Of a stretch of DNA of 64,000 bases, positions 35,340 to 45,083 are shown one piece after another; within the stretch, counting starts at the first letter, position 1; each line of letters begins with the position of its first letter. The DNA is taken from NCBI GenBank assembly GCA_963722295.1, contig CAVRLB010000003.1, forward strand, positions 62,001 through 126,000. Direction: 5' to 3'. A model generated the notes under the pieces. That model was not told the DNA's origin, made no database searches, and saw nothing but the letters and a program-made list of their open reading frames with translations. Both the position numbers and the translations under genes were made by a program. The DNA comes from Brooklawnia sp032229645 (GTDB lineage: Bacteria > Actinomycetota > Actinomycetes > Propionibacteriales > Propionibacteriaceae).

Positions 35340-36261
35340 GAGCCGTCTTGCCCTCGAACCGCAGCATGGCGGTCCTAGACCGATCGGGCAACGATGAGAG
35401 GACCATCGCGGTCACCATCGCTGCACCACCGACCAAGGTGCGCATGCTGAACGCTTCTTGTCCCACCAGGATCGCGAAGGTGGCGGCCCAGATCGGCTCG
35501 CTGCTCATGATCACAGCGCTCGGGGTGGCGGCGATCTTGGATTGTGCCCAGGTCTGCAGCACCGCGGTCAGTGCGCCGCAGATCAGCGCGAGATAGAGCA
35601 ACGCCATCCAGTCGTCGGTCCGTTGGGGGAAGTGGATTCCACCCGGGATCGCCCCGATCAGGCAGAGGACGGCAGTCCCGGCGGTCTGGAACACGGCCAG
35701 CGTCACGGCTTTCTGCTCGGTGGCGACCCTACCGGTATAGATGATATGCATCGCGTAGAGAAGGGCGCTGACGATGGTCAGCGTCTCGCCGATGCCGAAC
35801 TGCACCATGCCAGCGCCGGGCGCGATGGTCAGCGCTGCCAGTCCGACGGTGGCCAGCCCGACCGCCACCCAGACGCGCTGACGCACTCGCGCCTTGAAGA
35901 GCAGCGCCTCCAAGATCGGTGTCAGCACCACATAGATCCCGGTCAAGAAACCCGAGATGGACGCGCTGGTGTACGCCAGGCCGTAGGTTTGCAGCAGTTG
36001 CGCGGAGCCGAAGATCAGACCGAGGATGGCACCTTGTCGCAGCGTGGTGCGGTTGATGATCAGCTTGCGATGCACCACGGCGGCGAAGACGACTGCCGCG
36101 ATGGTGAATCGGACACCCAGCAGATCGGCGGCATCGACGCGCTCGAGCATGTCATGCAGCACGAAGAAGGTCGAACCCCACAGCATCGCCATGACGAGCA
36201 GCGCGAGCGGAGCGAGTCTGTCGGCCACCGGCAGGCGGCCGCCTTTATTGCTGGTCATCAC
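35242..36261 (-). CDS. EamA-family (DMT superfamily) transporter
   Basis: A 339-residue membrane protein with ten predicted helices in two EamA repeats (first LVMAMLWGSTFFVLHDML, second GIGETLTIVSALLYAMHIIYTG...MSSEPIWAATFAILV). Such carriers export metabolites such as amino acids. The start ATG overlaps the kinase stop by four bases. The hydrophilic C-terminal 45 residues, after SSLPDRS, lie in the overlap with the MBL gene and look like read-through sequence; an original shorter end may have been lost. Confidence 0.85.
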   Translation of the reverse strand: MMTSNKGGRLPVADRLAPLALLVMAMLWGSTFFVLHDMLERVDAADLLGVRFTIAAVVFAAVVHRKLIINRTTLRQGAILGLIFGSAQLLQTYGLAYTSASISGFLTGIYVVLTPILEALLFKARVRQRVWVAVGLATVGLAALTIAPGAGMVQFGIGETLTIVSALLYAMHIIYTGRVATEQKAVTLAVFQTAGTAVLCLIGAIPGGIHFPQRTDDWMALLYLALICGALTAVLQTWAQSKIAATPSAVIMSSEPIWAATFAILVGQEAFSMRTLVGGAAMVTAMVLSSLPDRSRTAMLRFEGKTALRPPTDECHGHRPAESGSEPLGAYRSDPDPAH

Positions 36262-38498
36262 AAAGTAACGTATACCTTGATCTTCGCACCCTCGGGCAGC
36301 TCGGAATCGGCGGACAGGGTCGTCCCATTCTCGTCGGTGACCTTGGCGATCTTGCCCACGTTCGGGCCCAGATTCGCGCCGCTGTAGACCAGTTCGGCGG
36401 CGAACTTCGCGGCATTGAGACGGTCGACGTAAGCCGCAGGCCTCTCGTTGACGGTCGGCGCAGGCACTTTTGTCATATTGGCGCCCTTGCTGATCACCAG
36501 GGTGATGGTGTCGCCGCGGTAGCCGGTGCCGTTCGCTGGATCTTGGCTGATCACCGATCCGGCAGGCACGCTCGCGCTAACCTGCTCGTCGGCGTAGGCG
36601 ATCTGGAATCCGAGATCGCCGAGGGTCTTCGCCGCCTGTTCCTTGGTCTTGCCGACAGTATCCGGGACGGTCAGTGGCTCTCGTCCCTTGGAGACTGCCA
36701 GATCCACCGGGGTGTCGCGTTTCACCTGGTCGCCGGCGGTATATCCGGCCGAGATGATCAGCCCGCGAGCGACCGTCTCGCTCCACTGCTCGGTGATTTG
36801 CCCTGACGTCAGGCTGGCGTCGGCGAGAGCCTTCTTCGCGTCCTCGACGGGCAGCCCGGCGAGCTGCGGTACCGCGAAGCGCTCCGGCCCCAGCGAGACG
36901 ACCGCGCTCATCTGGCTGCCACGCACGACCCGGTCCCCGGGCAGCGGGTTGGAGCTGATCACCAGATCGGTGGGAACGGTCTCCGAGTATTCCTCGCTGA
37001 ACGAGATGACCACGCCGGCCTCGTCGGCGATGCCCTGGGCCTCGCTCTGGGTGAGGTTGATCACCGAAGGAGTCGCCACATAGCGTCCGGAGGCGAACCA
37101 CCAGCTGGTGAACCCGATCACTATGGCGAGCAGTACCACGACGATGGTGAGCGCGAAGGTGCGGCGGCGTCGATAGGTGGCCGCTTGCGAAAGCTTCGGG
37201 TAACGCTGGCTGGCAGGCATCGGCACGTCCTCGTTCAAAGGGACGGCCGGCGGGCCCGCCGGCCGACCACCGCCCGCCGGTCGTGAGTTCTGGCCAGTCG
37301 TGCGCCACGGTGGCGACGGTGGCGCGGCGGCCACCATCGGTTGCGCGGGTACGGGCAGCGGCCCGCTCTCGCTGACAGGCAGCATCTGTCTGGTGGGCCT
37401 GTCATCGGTGGATGTCGCGGCCAAGACGTGGTTCGCCGGCGTCGACCCGGCTTGCGACACGGTGACCGGGGCGAAGGATCGGGCCTCGGTGGCGTGGGCG
37501 GCGAGCACCGAGGTCGCCATCGAGTCGGGGTCTAGAGCGGTCGTCGCCTCCTGCGTCCACGGCAGGGCGGACGCAGGGAAGACCAGGGCACACAAAGCCT
37601 CGTCCGAGGTGACGCCCCGTTCGAGCGCCCGGCGGGCACGGCGGATCCGGCGGAGCAACTCGCGGCCGTCAACGGGTCGTGACCTCGTGTTGCGACGGGT
37701 GCATGAGGCGACCAGGGCGTCCACATAGTCGGGGATCGGTTCGCGGCGCGCCTGCTGCGGATGCTTGGCTGCCAGCACTGCCGACGGCAGCGGGACATCC
37801 TCGTTGACATGCCGGTACGCGACGGTGATGGGCGCATCGCCGGAGTAGGGCTTTGAGCCGGTCAGCATCTCGAAAAGGACGATGCCGGTGGAGTAGACGT
37901 CCGACCAGGAGTGCGCGCTGCCGGTGGTCAGCAGTTCGGGCGGCAGATAGCTGACGGTGCCGATGAGCAGGCCCTGGGTACTGGTGGAGGTCTGGGAGGT
38001 GACCGTGCGCGCCAGGCCGAAATCGGCAACCTTGATGGCGCCGCGGTCGCTGATCAGCACGTTCTCCGGCTTCACGTCACGGTGCACCAGACCGGCATCG
38101 TGCGCGACGGCCAGCGCGGCAGCGACCGGTTCGATCATCTGAAGGGCGCGCAACGGGCTCATCGGGGCGTCGCGGGTGATGATCGAACGCAGCGTAGGTC
38201 CCTCCACGAACTCCATCACGATATACGGGCGGCCGTGGTCGTAACCCTGATCGAAGATGGAGACCACGTTCTCGTCGCACAGCCGGGCAGCCGCACGTGC
38301 CTCACGATCGAACTTGGCGATGAAATCAGCGTCGTCGCCCAGGCCGTCGTGCATGACCTTGATCGCCACGATCCGCTCCAAACGGCGGTCCCAGGCGCGG
38401 TAGACGGTGGCCATGCCGCCACGGGCGAGCCGCTGCAGCACTTCGTAGCGTCCGTCCAGCACATCACCAACGAGCTTGTCGGTGGTGTTCCTGGTCAC
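36258..38498 (-). CDS. PASTA-domain Ser/Thr protein kinase (PknB/PknL type)
   Basis: A 746-residue receptor kinase. The cytosolic kinase domain (18-275) has the glycine loop ARGGMATVYRAWD, K47 (VAIK), the catalytic D141 in HRDVKPEN, DFG 159-161 and the activation segment with Thr/Ser (SQTSTSTQG). A Pro-rich linker precedes one membrane helix (about 448-470). Outside lie four PASTA repeats, the last degenerate; they bind muropeptides or lipid II in relatives. Neighbours (DAHP synthase, polyprenyl synthetase, MetF) match the Mycobacterium pknL region. Confidence 0.93.
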   Translation of the reverse strand: MTRNTTDKLVGDVLDGRYEVLQRLARGGMATVYRAWDRRLERIVAIKVMHDGLGDDADFIAKFDREARAAARLCDENVVSIFDQGYDHGRPYIVMEFVEGPTLRSIITRDAPMSPLRALQMIEPVAAALAVAHDAGLVHRDVKPENVLISDRGAIKVADFGLARTVTSQTSTSTQGLLIGTVSYLPPELLTTGSAHSWSDVYSTGIVLFEMLTGSKPYSGDAPITVAYRHVNEDVPLPSAVLAAKHPQQARREPIPDYVDALVASCTRRNTRSRPVDGRELLRRIRRARRALERGVTSDEALCALVFPASALPWTQEATTALDPDSMATSVLAAHATEARSFAPVTVSQAGSTPANHVLAATSTDDRPTRQMLPVSESGPLPVPAQPMVAAAPPSPPWRTTGQNSRPAGGGRPAGPPAVPLNEDVPMPASQRYPKLSQAATYRRRRTFALTIVVVLLAIVIGFTSWWFASGRYVATPSVINLTQSEAQGIADEAGVVISFSEEYSETVPTDLVISSNPLPGDRVVRGSQMSAVVSLGPERFAVPQLAGLPVEDAKKALADASLTSGQITEQWSETVARGLIISAGYTAGDQVKRDTPVDLAVSKGREPLTVPDTVGKTKEQAAKTLGDLGFQIAYADEQVSASVPAGSVISQDPANGTGYRGDTITLVISKGANMTKVPAPTVNERPAAYVDRLNAAKFAAELVYSGANLGPNVGKIAKVTDENGTTLSADSELPEGAKIKVYVTL

Positions 38499-38674
38499 GG
38501 TCGCTCCATCTGTCGTCGGGGAAGTCGATGCAGTCCGCGCGGCGGACGCTATTCAGTGTAGGTGTCCGCTGGACAGCGCCACTGCACCACACACCTTGGG
38601 CGGGTCGTGTCGGCCTGCCGATCTCTTGTGCCGATAGGTCGGATGATCGTCCCCCTACTGGTTAGGGTTGTGGC

Positions 38675-39307
38675 GTGAGCGCGCGAATGGGGTTGAAGAC
38701 CCGACTTGCACTGGCCCGAACCCTGGTTTTTACCGGATTGCAGACGGAGCCGAGGGTGCTGGCAGACGTTGTGCGGCAGTTGTGCCGGCAGCGGGCCGAC
38801 CTCATCGTGGTCTGGCAGCCCGATGCAATCGCGGACGATCTGACGATCGGCTACCGGGCCGGCCTTGAGGCGATGGACGGGCGAGCGGTGCTCGGTGTGC
38901 GTGCCGATGCCCGTTCGGTGGCCACGTCATCGGCCGATCTGGTGGTCTCGGAGCCCGGCACCCGGGCAGCACAAGGACATCAGCTCGGCCTGGCTGTTGT
39001 TGTTGCCGATAGCGCGGACGCGCTGCGTGCTGCGCTTGGGGACGGCCAGATCGATGGCGTCGTGATCCGGCCCGATCTGGTGGCGGGTGCCGCCCGGCTG
39101 GCGCCGCCGGCCGACCCGTCGTCCACACCGTGGTTCGTCATGGTGGACTCGGTGACGTCCGGACGCTCGGCCGTGCAGGCGGGCGCCAGACGACTGGCCT
39201 TCGACTCGGCCGGCGGTGCGGGCGTTCGCGGCTACCGGGAGCTGCTCGACGCGCCGTGGCGCGACGAGATGGAGCAGGTCGGCTTCCGAGCCTTCGACAA
39301 CAGGTGA
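38675..39307 (+). CDS. ThiE-like (thiamine phosphate synthase-like) TIM-barrel protein
   Basis: A 210-residue protein, divergent from the PASTA kinase. The strand order (RADLIVVWQP, GRAVLGVRADARSVATSSADLVVSEPG, LGLAVVVADSADALRAAL, IDGVVIRPD, PWFVMVDSVTSGRSAVQAGARRLAF) suggests the thiamine-phosphate-synthase fold, but the usual QLREK and phosphate-loop motifs are altered, so activity is doubtful. In Streptomyces a thiE gene occupies this position between the kinase and metF, which supports the guess. GTG 38675 is the start. Moderate certainty only. Confidence 0.55.
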   Translation: MSARMGLKTRLALARTLVFTGLQTEPRVLADVVRQLCRQRADLIVVWQPDAIADDLTIGYRAGLEAMDGRAVLGVRADARSVATSSADLVVSEPGTRAAQGHQLGLAVVVADSADALRAALGDGQIDGVVIRPDLVAGAARLAPPADPSSTPWFVMVDSVTSGRSAVQAGARRLAFDSAGGAGVRGYRELLDAPWRDEMEQVGFRAFDNR

Positions 39308-39334
39308 GTTGTTCGGGTGACCTCGGCCAGCTTG

Positions 39335-40270
39335 CTACTGCCTTCCATGCGCTGCTTTGCATATTCCTGATGCAATCATGTTTGCTGCGCTGAAACCGAG
39401 AGTGATACTCGTGGCGGGTGCGAATTTCCAGAGCCAGCTGTACGGTGTTCCGCTGGCGTGGCGTAACCCGACCGTAAGTGTCAATGGGAGCAGCACATGA
39501 TAGGCGAGGAAGCCGGCCTTCCCGGCCTTCTTGCCATGAATGAACCACCCGGCCAATCCCAGGCATACAATGCCGAGGTAGCCGCCACCGAGCACTATCT
39601 GCCGAAACTCGCGCACATGAGGTTTAGGCGGATCACAGTGTTCGCCGAGGACTTGTCGGATGATGCTATCTGCTAGGTCTTCAATCAGCGGGGTAGCAAT
39701 CAGGAAGTCTCCGGCATTCACCGTCAACGTGATCCCGATGCTGCGTTCAGGGATCAGGGCGAACACCGTGGTGTGCGTGGGCACTTTGCCCACGTGAACG
39801 AAGATGTCTTCGCCGTCCAGTGTCTTGTGAATCCAGCCGAAACCGTAGTCACCTTCGGGACCAAGCGGGCCATCGATACTAGAACACGTTGCTCCCGAGG
39901 CTGTTTGTATCCATGAGCTCGGCCCATAGTTCGTCAACCTGGTCGGACCGAAGTCACCGAGGACGCCGACATGCCCTTGATTGATCTCCGCGTCGCGGCC
40001 TTGGCCGACGACGAACGAGTGCTCAAGTCCTAGCGGAGCGAAAATCTGTTCTGTGAGCTGTTGGCCGTAGGGAACGCCTGTTGCTGCTTCGATGATTTGG
40101 CTGAGCAGGTTGTAGTTCTCGTTCGCGTACCGGAACTGCCGATCCTTCAGGAAGCGCAATTGACTGCCACGACTGGAACGGGCCGGCGTCAAGAAAACGG
40201 TGTAACTGGCTTTTGATTTCAATTCATTTGATGACCCACTGCGATAGCGTGGCGGCATGGCCGAGTTCAT
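39335..40270 (-). pseudogene. Truncated serine hydrolase (beta-lactamase-related) remnant
   Basis: The reading keeps the middle and end of a class C beta-lactamase/PBP-like hydrolase: FRYANENYNLLSQIIEAATGVPYG with the Tyr-x-Asn motif, PLGLEHSF, GDYGFGWIHK, HVGKVPTHT, then three C-terminal membrane helices. The N-terminal about 150 residues with the SxxK nucleophile are missing, and about 40 residues seem lost between TASGATCSS and IDGPLGPEG. The 5' end runs into the opposite-strand CAAX protease gene. Base composition is less GC-rich than the flanks. It should be inactive; likely a decayed, perhaps acquired, gene. Confidence 0.7.
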
Positions 40271-40802
40271 CGTGCTCAGTCTGCCGACGGTTGTCTACCT
40301 CATCGTGCAATCGCGCGGCCTCGACAAGACGTTGCGTTCTGCGATGGGCAGGGCCGGCATCGGCTGGGGATCGGCAGCGGCTTATGCGTGGGCGCTGGCC
40401 CTGCTCGTGCCGCTCATGCTGACAGGCTGGCTCGCCATCGAGCTGGTTCCGCCCGACATCCGACAGGCGCCGGGCGTTTCGGTGGCGCAGGTCGCTTCGG
40501 TGGGCGCGGCGCTGGGGGTGGCGCTGCGGGCGTTCGGCGAGGAGATCTTCTTCCGCGGACTACTGGGCGGCGTGTTGATGCGGCGTCTCGGTTTCGGCTG
40601 GGGAAATCTGCTGCAGGCGGTGCTCTTCCTCATCCCACATCTGGTGTTACTCACTGCGGATCTGCGGACCTGGCCGGTACTGCCGGTGCAGTTCGCCGCC
40701 GGCTGGCTGCTGGGTTGGCTTCGTGACAAGACAGCCACGTTGGTTCCCGGTGGGATGATCCACACGGTGGTCAACATCGCGGCCGGCCTGATCGCCGGCT
40801 GA
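40257..40802 (+). CDS. CPBP (CAAX/Abi-type) intramembrane metalloprotease
   Basis: A 181-residue membrane protein with about five helices. Motif 1 reads FGEEIFFRGLLGG (the EExxxR glutamates) and motif 2 is FLIPHLVLL; a third His lies in GGMIHTVVN. These are the catalytic features of the Rce1-like CPBP family, whose bacterial members may process membrane peptides or act in bacteriocin immunity. There is no bacteriocin gene next to it. Length is shorter than usual (about 200-250). Confidence 0.85.
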   Translation: MAEFIVLSLPTVVYLIVQSRGLDKTLRSAMGRAGIGWGSAAAYAWALALLVPLMLTGWLAIELVPPDIRQAPGVSVAQVASVGAALGVALRAFGEEIFFRGLLGGVLMRRLGFGWGNLLQAVLFLIPHLVLLTADLRTWPVLPVQFAAGWLLGWLRDKTATLVPGGMIHTVVNIAAGLIAG

Positions 40803-40835
40803 GGGACCCTCCGGAGAACCACTTGAAGACGGCGC

Positions 40836-41927
40836 TCAGAAGGTGCGCTGTACGCATTGGCGGGCCAGTTCCGTCAAGGCGATGCGTCCAGGCTCAGTCA
40901 GTTCACACTCGTCGAGCGCGCTCAGCGCCGTGCCGTGGTCATCCGCGATCAGTTCCTCCACCTGGTCGACTGCCCCCGACGAGGTGATGAGCTCTTGTGC
41001 CTCGGCCACCTGCGCGTCGTCCAGACCATGTCCGACGAGATAATCCAGTCGCTTCTGGTCGGCGCCACTGAGCCCGGCCAAAGCCAGCGCGAGCAGCACC
41101 GTGCGTTTGCCCTCGACCAGATCACCGGCCGCTGGCTTGCCGGTCTGGTCCTGGGTGGCGAAGACCCCCAGCAGGTCGTCGCGAAGCTGGAAAGCCCGCC
41201 CGAGCGCCAGACCGAAACGTCCGAGCCCGTCCAGCACCGCATCGTCGGCGCCGCCGGCCGCCGCGCCGAACTGCACCGGACGCTGCACCGTATACCGGGA
41301 GGTCTTCTCCTCAAGCACCCTCTCAGCGACTTCTTTCGCACCGGCGCGATCATCGGTGGCGATCTGATATTGCGCCCACAGGTCGAGCACCTGACCGCTG
41401 TTGACCTCAGTGCGTACCAGGTGCCAGAACCTGCTGGCCCGCTGCCAGATCTCGGGTTCCAACCCGGCAGCCCAGGCCAGTTCGTCCGACCAGACCAGCA
41501 ATTCGTCACCCAGCACGACGGCCATTGCCCGGCCGAACCCGGCCGCGTCACCGCTGCCGTCGCGCCTGCGGTGCCAGGCCTCGAATCGGCGATGCACCGT
41601 GGGTCGGCCGCGCCGCACCTGCGCGGCATCCAAGACGTCGTCGTGCATCAGGATTCCGGCGTGTAAGAGTTCGAAAGCGCTGATCATCGGCCAGATCGCG
41701 GCGGGCACATCGTCGGGGCCGGCCGTGGCCACATAGCCCCAGTAGGCGAAGGCCGGCCGCAGGCGTTTGCCGTCCGAGGTGAAATCACCAGCGACCACGG
41801 TCAGGTCGGTCAACGCGGGGCAGACCTCGGCCAGCGTCTCGCCCTTGACCTTCAGGAAGGCCTGGAGCTGCGCGGCGACACCGTCGCGAAAGCTCTGCGA
41901 TGTGGGCTGAGACGGATCGAGGCGCAT
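40836..41927 (-). CDS. idsA: Polyprenyl diphosphate synthase (IdsA type)
   Basis: A 363-residue trans-prenyltransferase that elongates allylic diphosphates with IPP to geranylgeranyl or longer products. GKRLRP (53-58) and the first aspartate-rich motif DDVLD (96-100) are intact. The second motif reads RDDLLGVFA, where the third Asp is replaced by Gly as in several actinobacterial synthases. It is divergent from metF (71 bases between), as in Mycobacterium. The product supplies menaquinone, carotenoid or lipid carriers. Confidence 0.92.
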   Translation of the reverse strand: MRLDPSQPTSQSFRDGVAAQLQAFLKVKGETLAEVCPALTDLTVVAGDFTSDGKRLRPAFAYWGYVATAGPDDVPAAIWPMISAFELLHAGILMHDDVLDAAQVRRGRPTVHRRFEAWHRRRDGSGDAAGFGRAMAVVLGDELLVWSDELAWAAGLEPEIWQRASRFWHLVRTEVNSGQVLDLWAQYQIATDDRAGAKEVAERVLEEKTSRYTVQRPVQFGAAAGGADDAVLDGLGRFGLALGRAFQLRDDLLGVFATQDQTGKPAAGDLVEGKRTVLLALALAGLSGADQKRLDYLVGHGLDDAQVAEAQELITSSGAVDQVEELIADDHGTALSALDECELTEPGRIALTELARQCVQRTF

Positions 41928-41998
41928 GATGCACAGGCTACCGTCCGGCCAGCTGGAGGTATCCGGATCCCTGCCGGGCCGTCACTACAATCGCAGGC

Positions 41999-42913
41999 AT
42001 GTCTTCTCGCGAATCCATCGGCGGTCTGCTCGCGAACGCCTCCGCACCGACCTTCAGTTTCGAGTTCTTTCCGCCCAAGGACGAGGCCGGTCAGCAGTTG
42101 CTCACCCGCACGATCGCCGAATTGGAGCCGCTGGAACCCGATTGGGTGTCGGTGACCTATGGCGCCAACGGTTCCAGCCGTCAGCGCACGCTGGACGCGG
42201 TGCTGGCGATTATCGCGAGCACCGAGCTGACCGTGATGGGCCACCTCACCTGCACCGGGCAGACCGTCGACGAGCTCAAGGCGGTCATCGACGCCTATGG
42301 CGATGCCGGCGTAACGAATATCCTGGCGATCCGCGGTGACATGCCGGGCGGCGCTTCGGTGCCTTGGGAGCCGTATCCGGGTGGTCTGCACAGCGCGACC
42401 GAGCTGGTCGGGCTGGTCGCCTCGCGGGGTGATTTCAGTATCGGGGTCGCGGCCTTCCCCGACGGCCACGCCACCTCGACACCCGAGCTGGACGCTCAGA
42501 TTCTGCTCGGCAAGCAGCGTGCCGGGGCGTCATTCGCCGTCACCCAGCTTTTCTTCGATCTCGGCCACTACTTCGAGTTGGTCGGACGAGCCCGCAGCGC
42601 GGGCTGCAGCATGCCGATCATGCCCGGCATCATGCCGGTCACCAGCGTCAAGCAGCTCGGACGCTTCGCCGAGATGTCAGGCGCCGACATCCCTGCGAAG
42701 GTCGCGGAGCGGCTGCTGAGCGTTTCTGACGATCCGGAGCAGGTCCGCGCGGCCGGCGTGGAGATCGCTGCCCGGCTGTGCGACCGCCTGCTGGCCGCGC
42801 ACGCACCCGGGCTGCACTTCTTCACTCAGAATCGTTCGCGGGTGACGCGAGAGATTCTCGCCACGCTCCGGGCCGACCATCAGTCAGATCGACGGTCACC
42901 AGCCGCTGAGTAG
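41999..42913 (+). CDS. metF: 5,10-Methylenetetrahydrofolate reductase
   Basis: A 304-residue FAD TIM-barrel enzyme that makes 5-methyl-THF for methionine synthesis. Diagnostic segments are FSFEFFPPKDEAG (start), WVSVTYGANGSSR, GHLTCTGQTVDELKAVIDAYGDAGVTNILAIRGD, GKQRAGASFAVTQLFFD and MPIMPGIMPV. The last 92 bases overlap the 3' end of the opposite-strand HelR gene. Confidence 0.95.
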   Translation: MSSRESIGGLLANASAPTFSFEFFPPKDEAGQQLLTRTIAELEPLEPDWVSVTYGANGSSRQRTLDAVLAIIASTELTVMGHLTCTGQTVDELKAVIDAYGDAGVTNILAIRGDMPGGASVPWEPYPGGLHSATELVGLVASRGDFSIGVAAFPDGHATSTPELDAQILLGKQRAGASFAVTQLFFDLGHYFELVGRARSAGCSMPIMPGIMPVTSVKQLGRFAEMSGADIPAKVAERLLSVSDDPEQVRAAGVEIAARLCDRLLAAHAPGLHFFTQNRSRVTREILATLRADHQSDRRSPAAE

Positions 42914-45083
42914 GACGGCTGAGCGCCACATAGAGCACCCGCATGCCGCCGGGTGTTTGCTGGACGATCTCGTCGGGGGCAATCACGATCACCGCGTCGA
43001 ACTCGAGACCCTTGACCTGAAGTGCGGTCATGACACTCAACCGTTCGCTGACATCGCCGGGAAGCGGCATCGCGTTGACAGTGTCGCGCAGGGAACCGAG
43101 TCGTCCTGCGGCGCAGACCACCGCGATGGAGCCGTCGACCTCGTCCGCCAGCTGGGTGATGACCCGACCCAACGGCTCGCCGAGCGGATGGGTCGGCACC
43201 GACAGCAGCAGCGGACGCACGCCGGTCTGGCGCACCGAGGTGGGCACATCGGCATCCGGATAGACCGAGGTGATCACCCGCCCGGCGAGATCCATGATCT
43301 CGGCCGGAGAGCGGTAGTTGGTCGACAATCGGAAGGTTCGGGAGGCTCCCCGCCCGATCAGGTCTCGCATGGCGCGACGGGTCTCGGCGTCATCGGGGTA
43401 CGAACTCTGCGCGGGATCTCCTACCAACGTCCACGATGCCTGTGGTCCGCGTCGGCGCAGCATCCGCCACTGCATCGGCGTGATGTCCTGCGCCTCGTCG
43501 ACCAGTACGTGAGCGTGGGTGACCACATCGTCGTCGTCCGGGTCGACCTCGCGGCTGGTCGTCAGGCTGTCGGCCAGAGTGACCAGCTCGGAGACCTCGG
43601 TGCCGTCGGCCAGGAACAGAGTCGGATCGGTCTCCTCTTCGATCGGCGGGGGACCGATCATCGCGGCCAGTTCATCGAGCAGCGCGATGTCGCCGACCGA
43701 CCAGTCGGGATGGCGCTGGTCGAGTTCCGGCACAAATCCGCGAGCGTGCGCGAGGCTGTCGGCCAGCACGTGTCGCTCGTCCGCATCCAGGACGCTGTGG
43801 CCGAACTTGCGTAGCAGCGCCGGGTCGGCCAGCCGGGTGAGCACCGACTCGGGGCTCAATGTGGGCCACCAGGCATTCAGGAACATCGCATAGCTGGCCT
43901 GCGAGGTGACAATCTCGTCGAAGACCTCCCGGGACAGATCGAGCAGCGCGGCGATATCGGTCGGCAGCTTCTTCCAGAGCGCAGCGGTGAGTGCCTTCTC
44001 GGCCGCCGGCCGCGCCCGATTCGCCTTGTGAGAAGCCAGCACATCGCGACGGATGGCGCCGAGCTCGGCTGCTTCGAGAGTGAGGATCTCGCCCTTGACA
44101 CTGACCCGTAGCCGGATATTCTCCGGGGTCATCGGTTCGTGCACCGCGCGTCGCAGCACCGGAAGCATCCGCAGGCTGCCCTTGAGCAGAGCCGCCTCGG
44201 CGTCGTCGGTCCGCTGGCTGCCGAAGCCAAGTACATCGGTGGCCAGGTCGCCGACCGATTTGAGGGTCACCGAGTCTTCGCCCAGCCCCGGCAGTACTCG
44301 TTCGATGTAGCTCATGAACAGATCGGTCGGCCCGACGACCAGGACACCGCCGGCCTCCATGCGCTTGCGGTAGGTGTACAGCAAGAACGCGGCCCGATGC
44401 AGTGCGACGACGGTCTTGCCGGTGCCGGGGCCGCCCGAGATGACGGTCACGCCTTGATAGGGGGCACGGATGGCCTTGTCCTGTTCAGCCTGGATGGTGG
44501 CGACGATATCGCGCATCCGCGGGCCGCGGGCCCGCTGCAGTGCCGCCAGCAGGGCGCCCTCGCCGATCACCACCAGATCGGAACTGCCCTGCTCGTCGAG
44601 CAGGTCGTCCTCGATGCCGATGACCTTGTCGTCTCGGCAGCGCAGTACGCGGCGTCGCGAGACCCCCATCGGATCGGCGGCGGTCGCCCGGTAGAACGCC
44701 TCGGCGGCCGGGGCACGCCAATCGATCACGAGCGGTTCATAGTCGTCGTCGCGCACGCCGAGGCGTCCGACATAGCGCTTTGCGATGTCGTCGCTGAAGT
44801 CCAAACGCCCGAAGACCAGGCCTTCGTGCTCGGCGTCCAAAACGGCCAGCCGCTTGGCGGCCTGATAGGCGAAGGCGTCGCGTTCGAACAGTGCGGTGCC
44901 GTCTTCTTCTCGCATCCAGTCGGCGCGGTCGGTCAGGTACTTGGCGCGTCCTGCGATCTGCGCAGAGCGCGCAGCCTCGGCGGCGGAGGCAAGGTAGCGG
45001 TAGACCGTGTCCACATGAGCCTGCTCGATGGCGATCTCATGGGCAAGGATCTCGTTAGCATTGGGGGAGCGTTCTTCGGTCAA
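42822..45083 (-). CDS. helR: HelR-type RNA polymerase recycling ATPase (UvrD-like)
   Basis: A 753-residue superfamily 1 helicase-like protein. The N-terminal coiled-coil arm (1-60) is typical of HelD/HelR proteins, which pry stalled or rifampicin-bound RNA polymerase off DNA. Walker A is GGPGTGKT (217-224); later motifs include VDEAQDITPMQWRMLRRR (II) and TLVGDPAQSSYPD (III) and VKGLEFDAVIVI (V). The actinobacterial class II group is linked to rifampicin tolerance. No HelR-type rifampicin-associated promoter element could be verified in the spacer. Its 3' end overlaps metF. Confidence 0.87.
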   Translation of the reverse strand: MTEERSPNANEILAHEIAIEQAHVDTVYRYLASAAEAARSAQIAGRAKYLTDRADWMREEDGTALFERDAFAYQAAKRLAVLDAEHEGLVFGRLDFSDDIAKRYVGRLGVRDDDYEPLVIDWRAPAAEAFYRATAADPMGVSRRRVLRCRDDKVIGIEDDLLDEQGSSDLVVIGEGALLAALQRARGPRMRDIVATIQAEQDKAIRAPYQGVTVISGGPGTGKTVVALHRAAFLLYTYRKRMEAGGVLVVGPTDLFMSYIERVLPGLGEDSVTLKSVGDLATDVLGFGSQRTDDAEAALLKGSLRMLPVLRRAVHEPMTPENIRLRVSVKGEILTLEAAELGAIRRDVLASHKANRARPAAEKALTAALWKKLPTDIAALLDLSREVFDEIVTSQASYAMFLNAWWPTLSPESVLTRLADPALLRKFGHSVLDADERHVLADSLAHARGFVPELDQRHPDWSVGDIALLDELAAMIGPPPIEEETDPTLFLADGTEVSELVTLADSLTTSREVDPDDDDVVTHAHVLVDEAQDITPMQWRMLRRRGPQASWTLVGDPAQSSYPDDAETRRAMRDLIGRGASRTFRLSTNYRSPAEIMDLAGRVITSVYPDADVPTSVRQTGVRPLLLSVPTHPLGEPLGRVITQLADEVDGSIAVVCAAGRLGSLRDTVNAMPLPGDVSERLSVMTALQVKGLEFDAVIVIAPDEIVQQTPGGMRVLYVALSRPTQRLVTVDLTDGRPGAWRESLASPANDSE

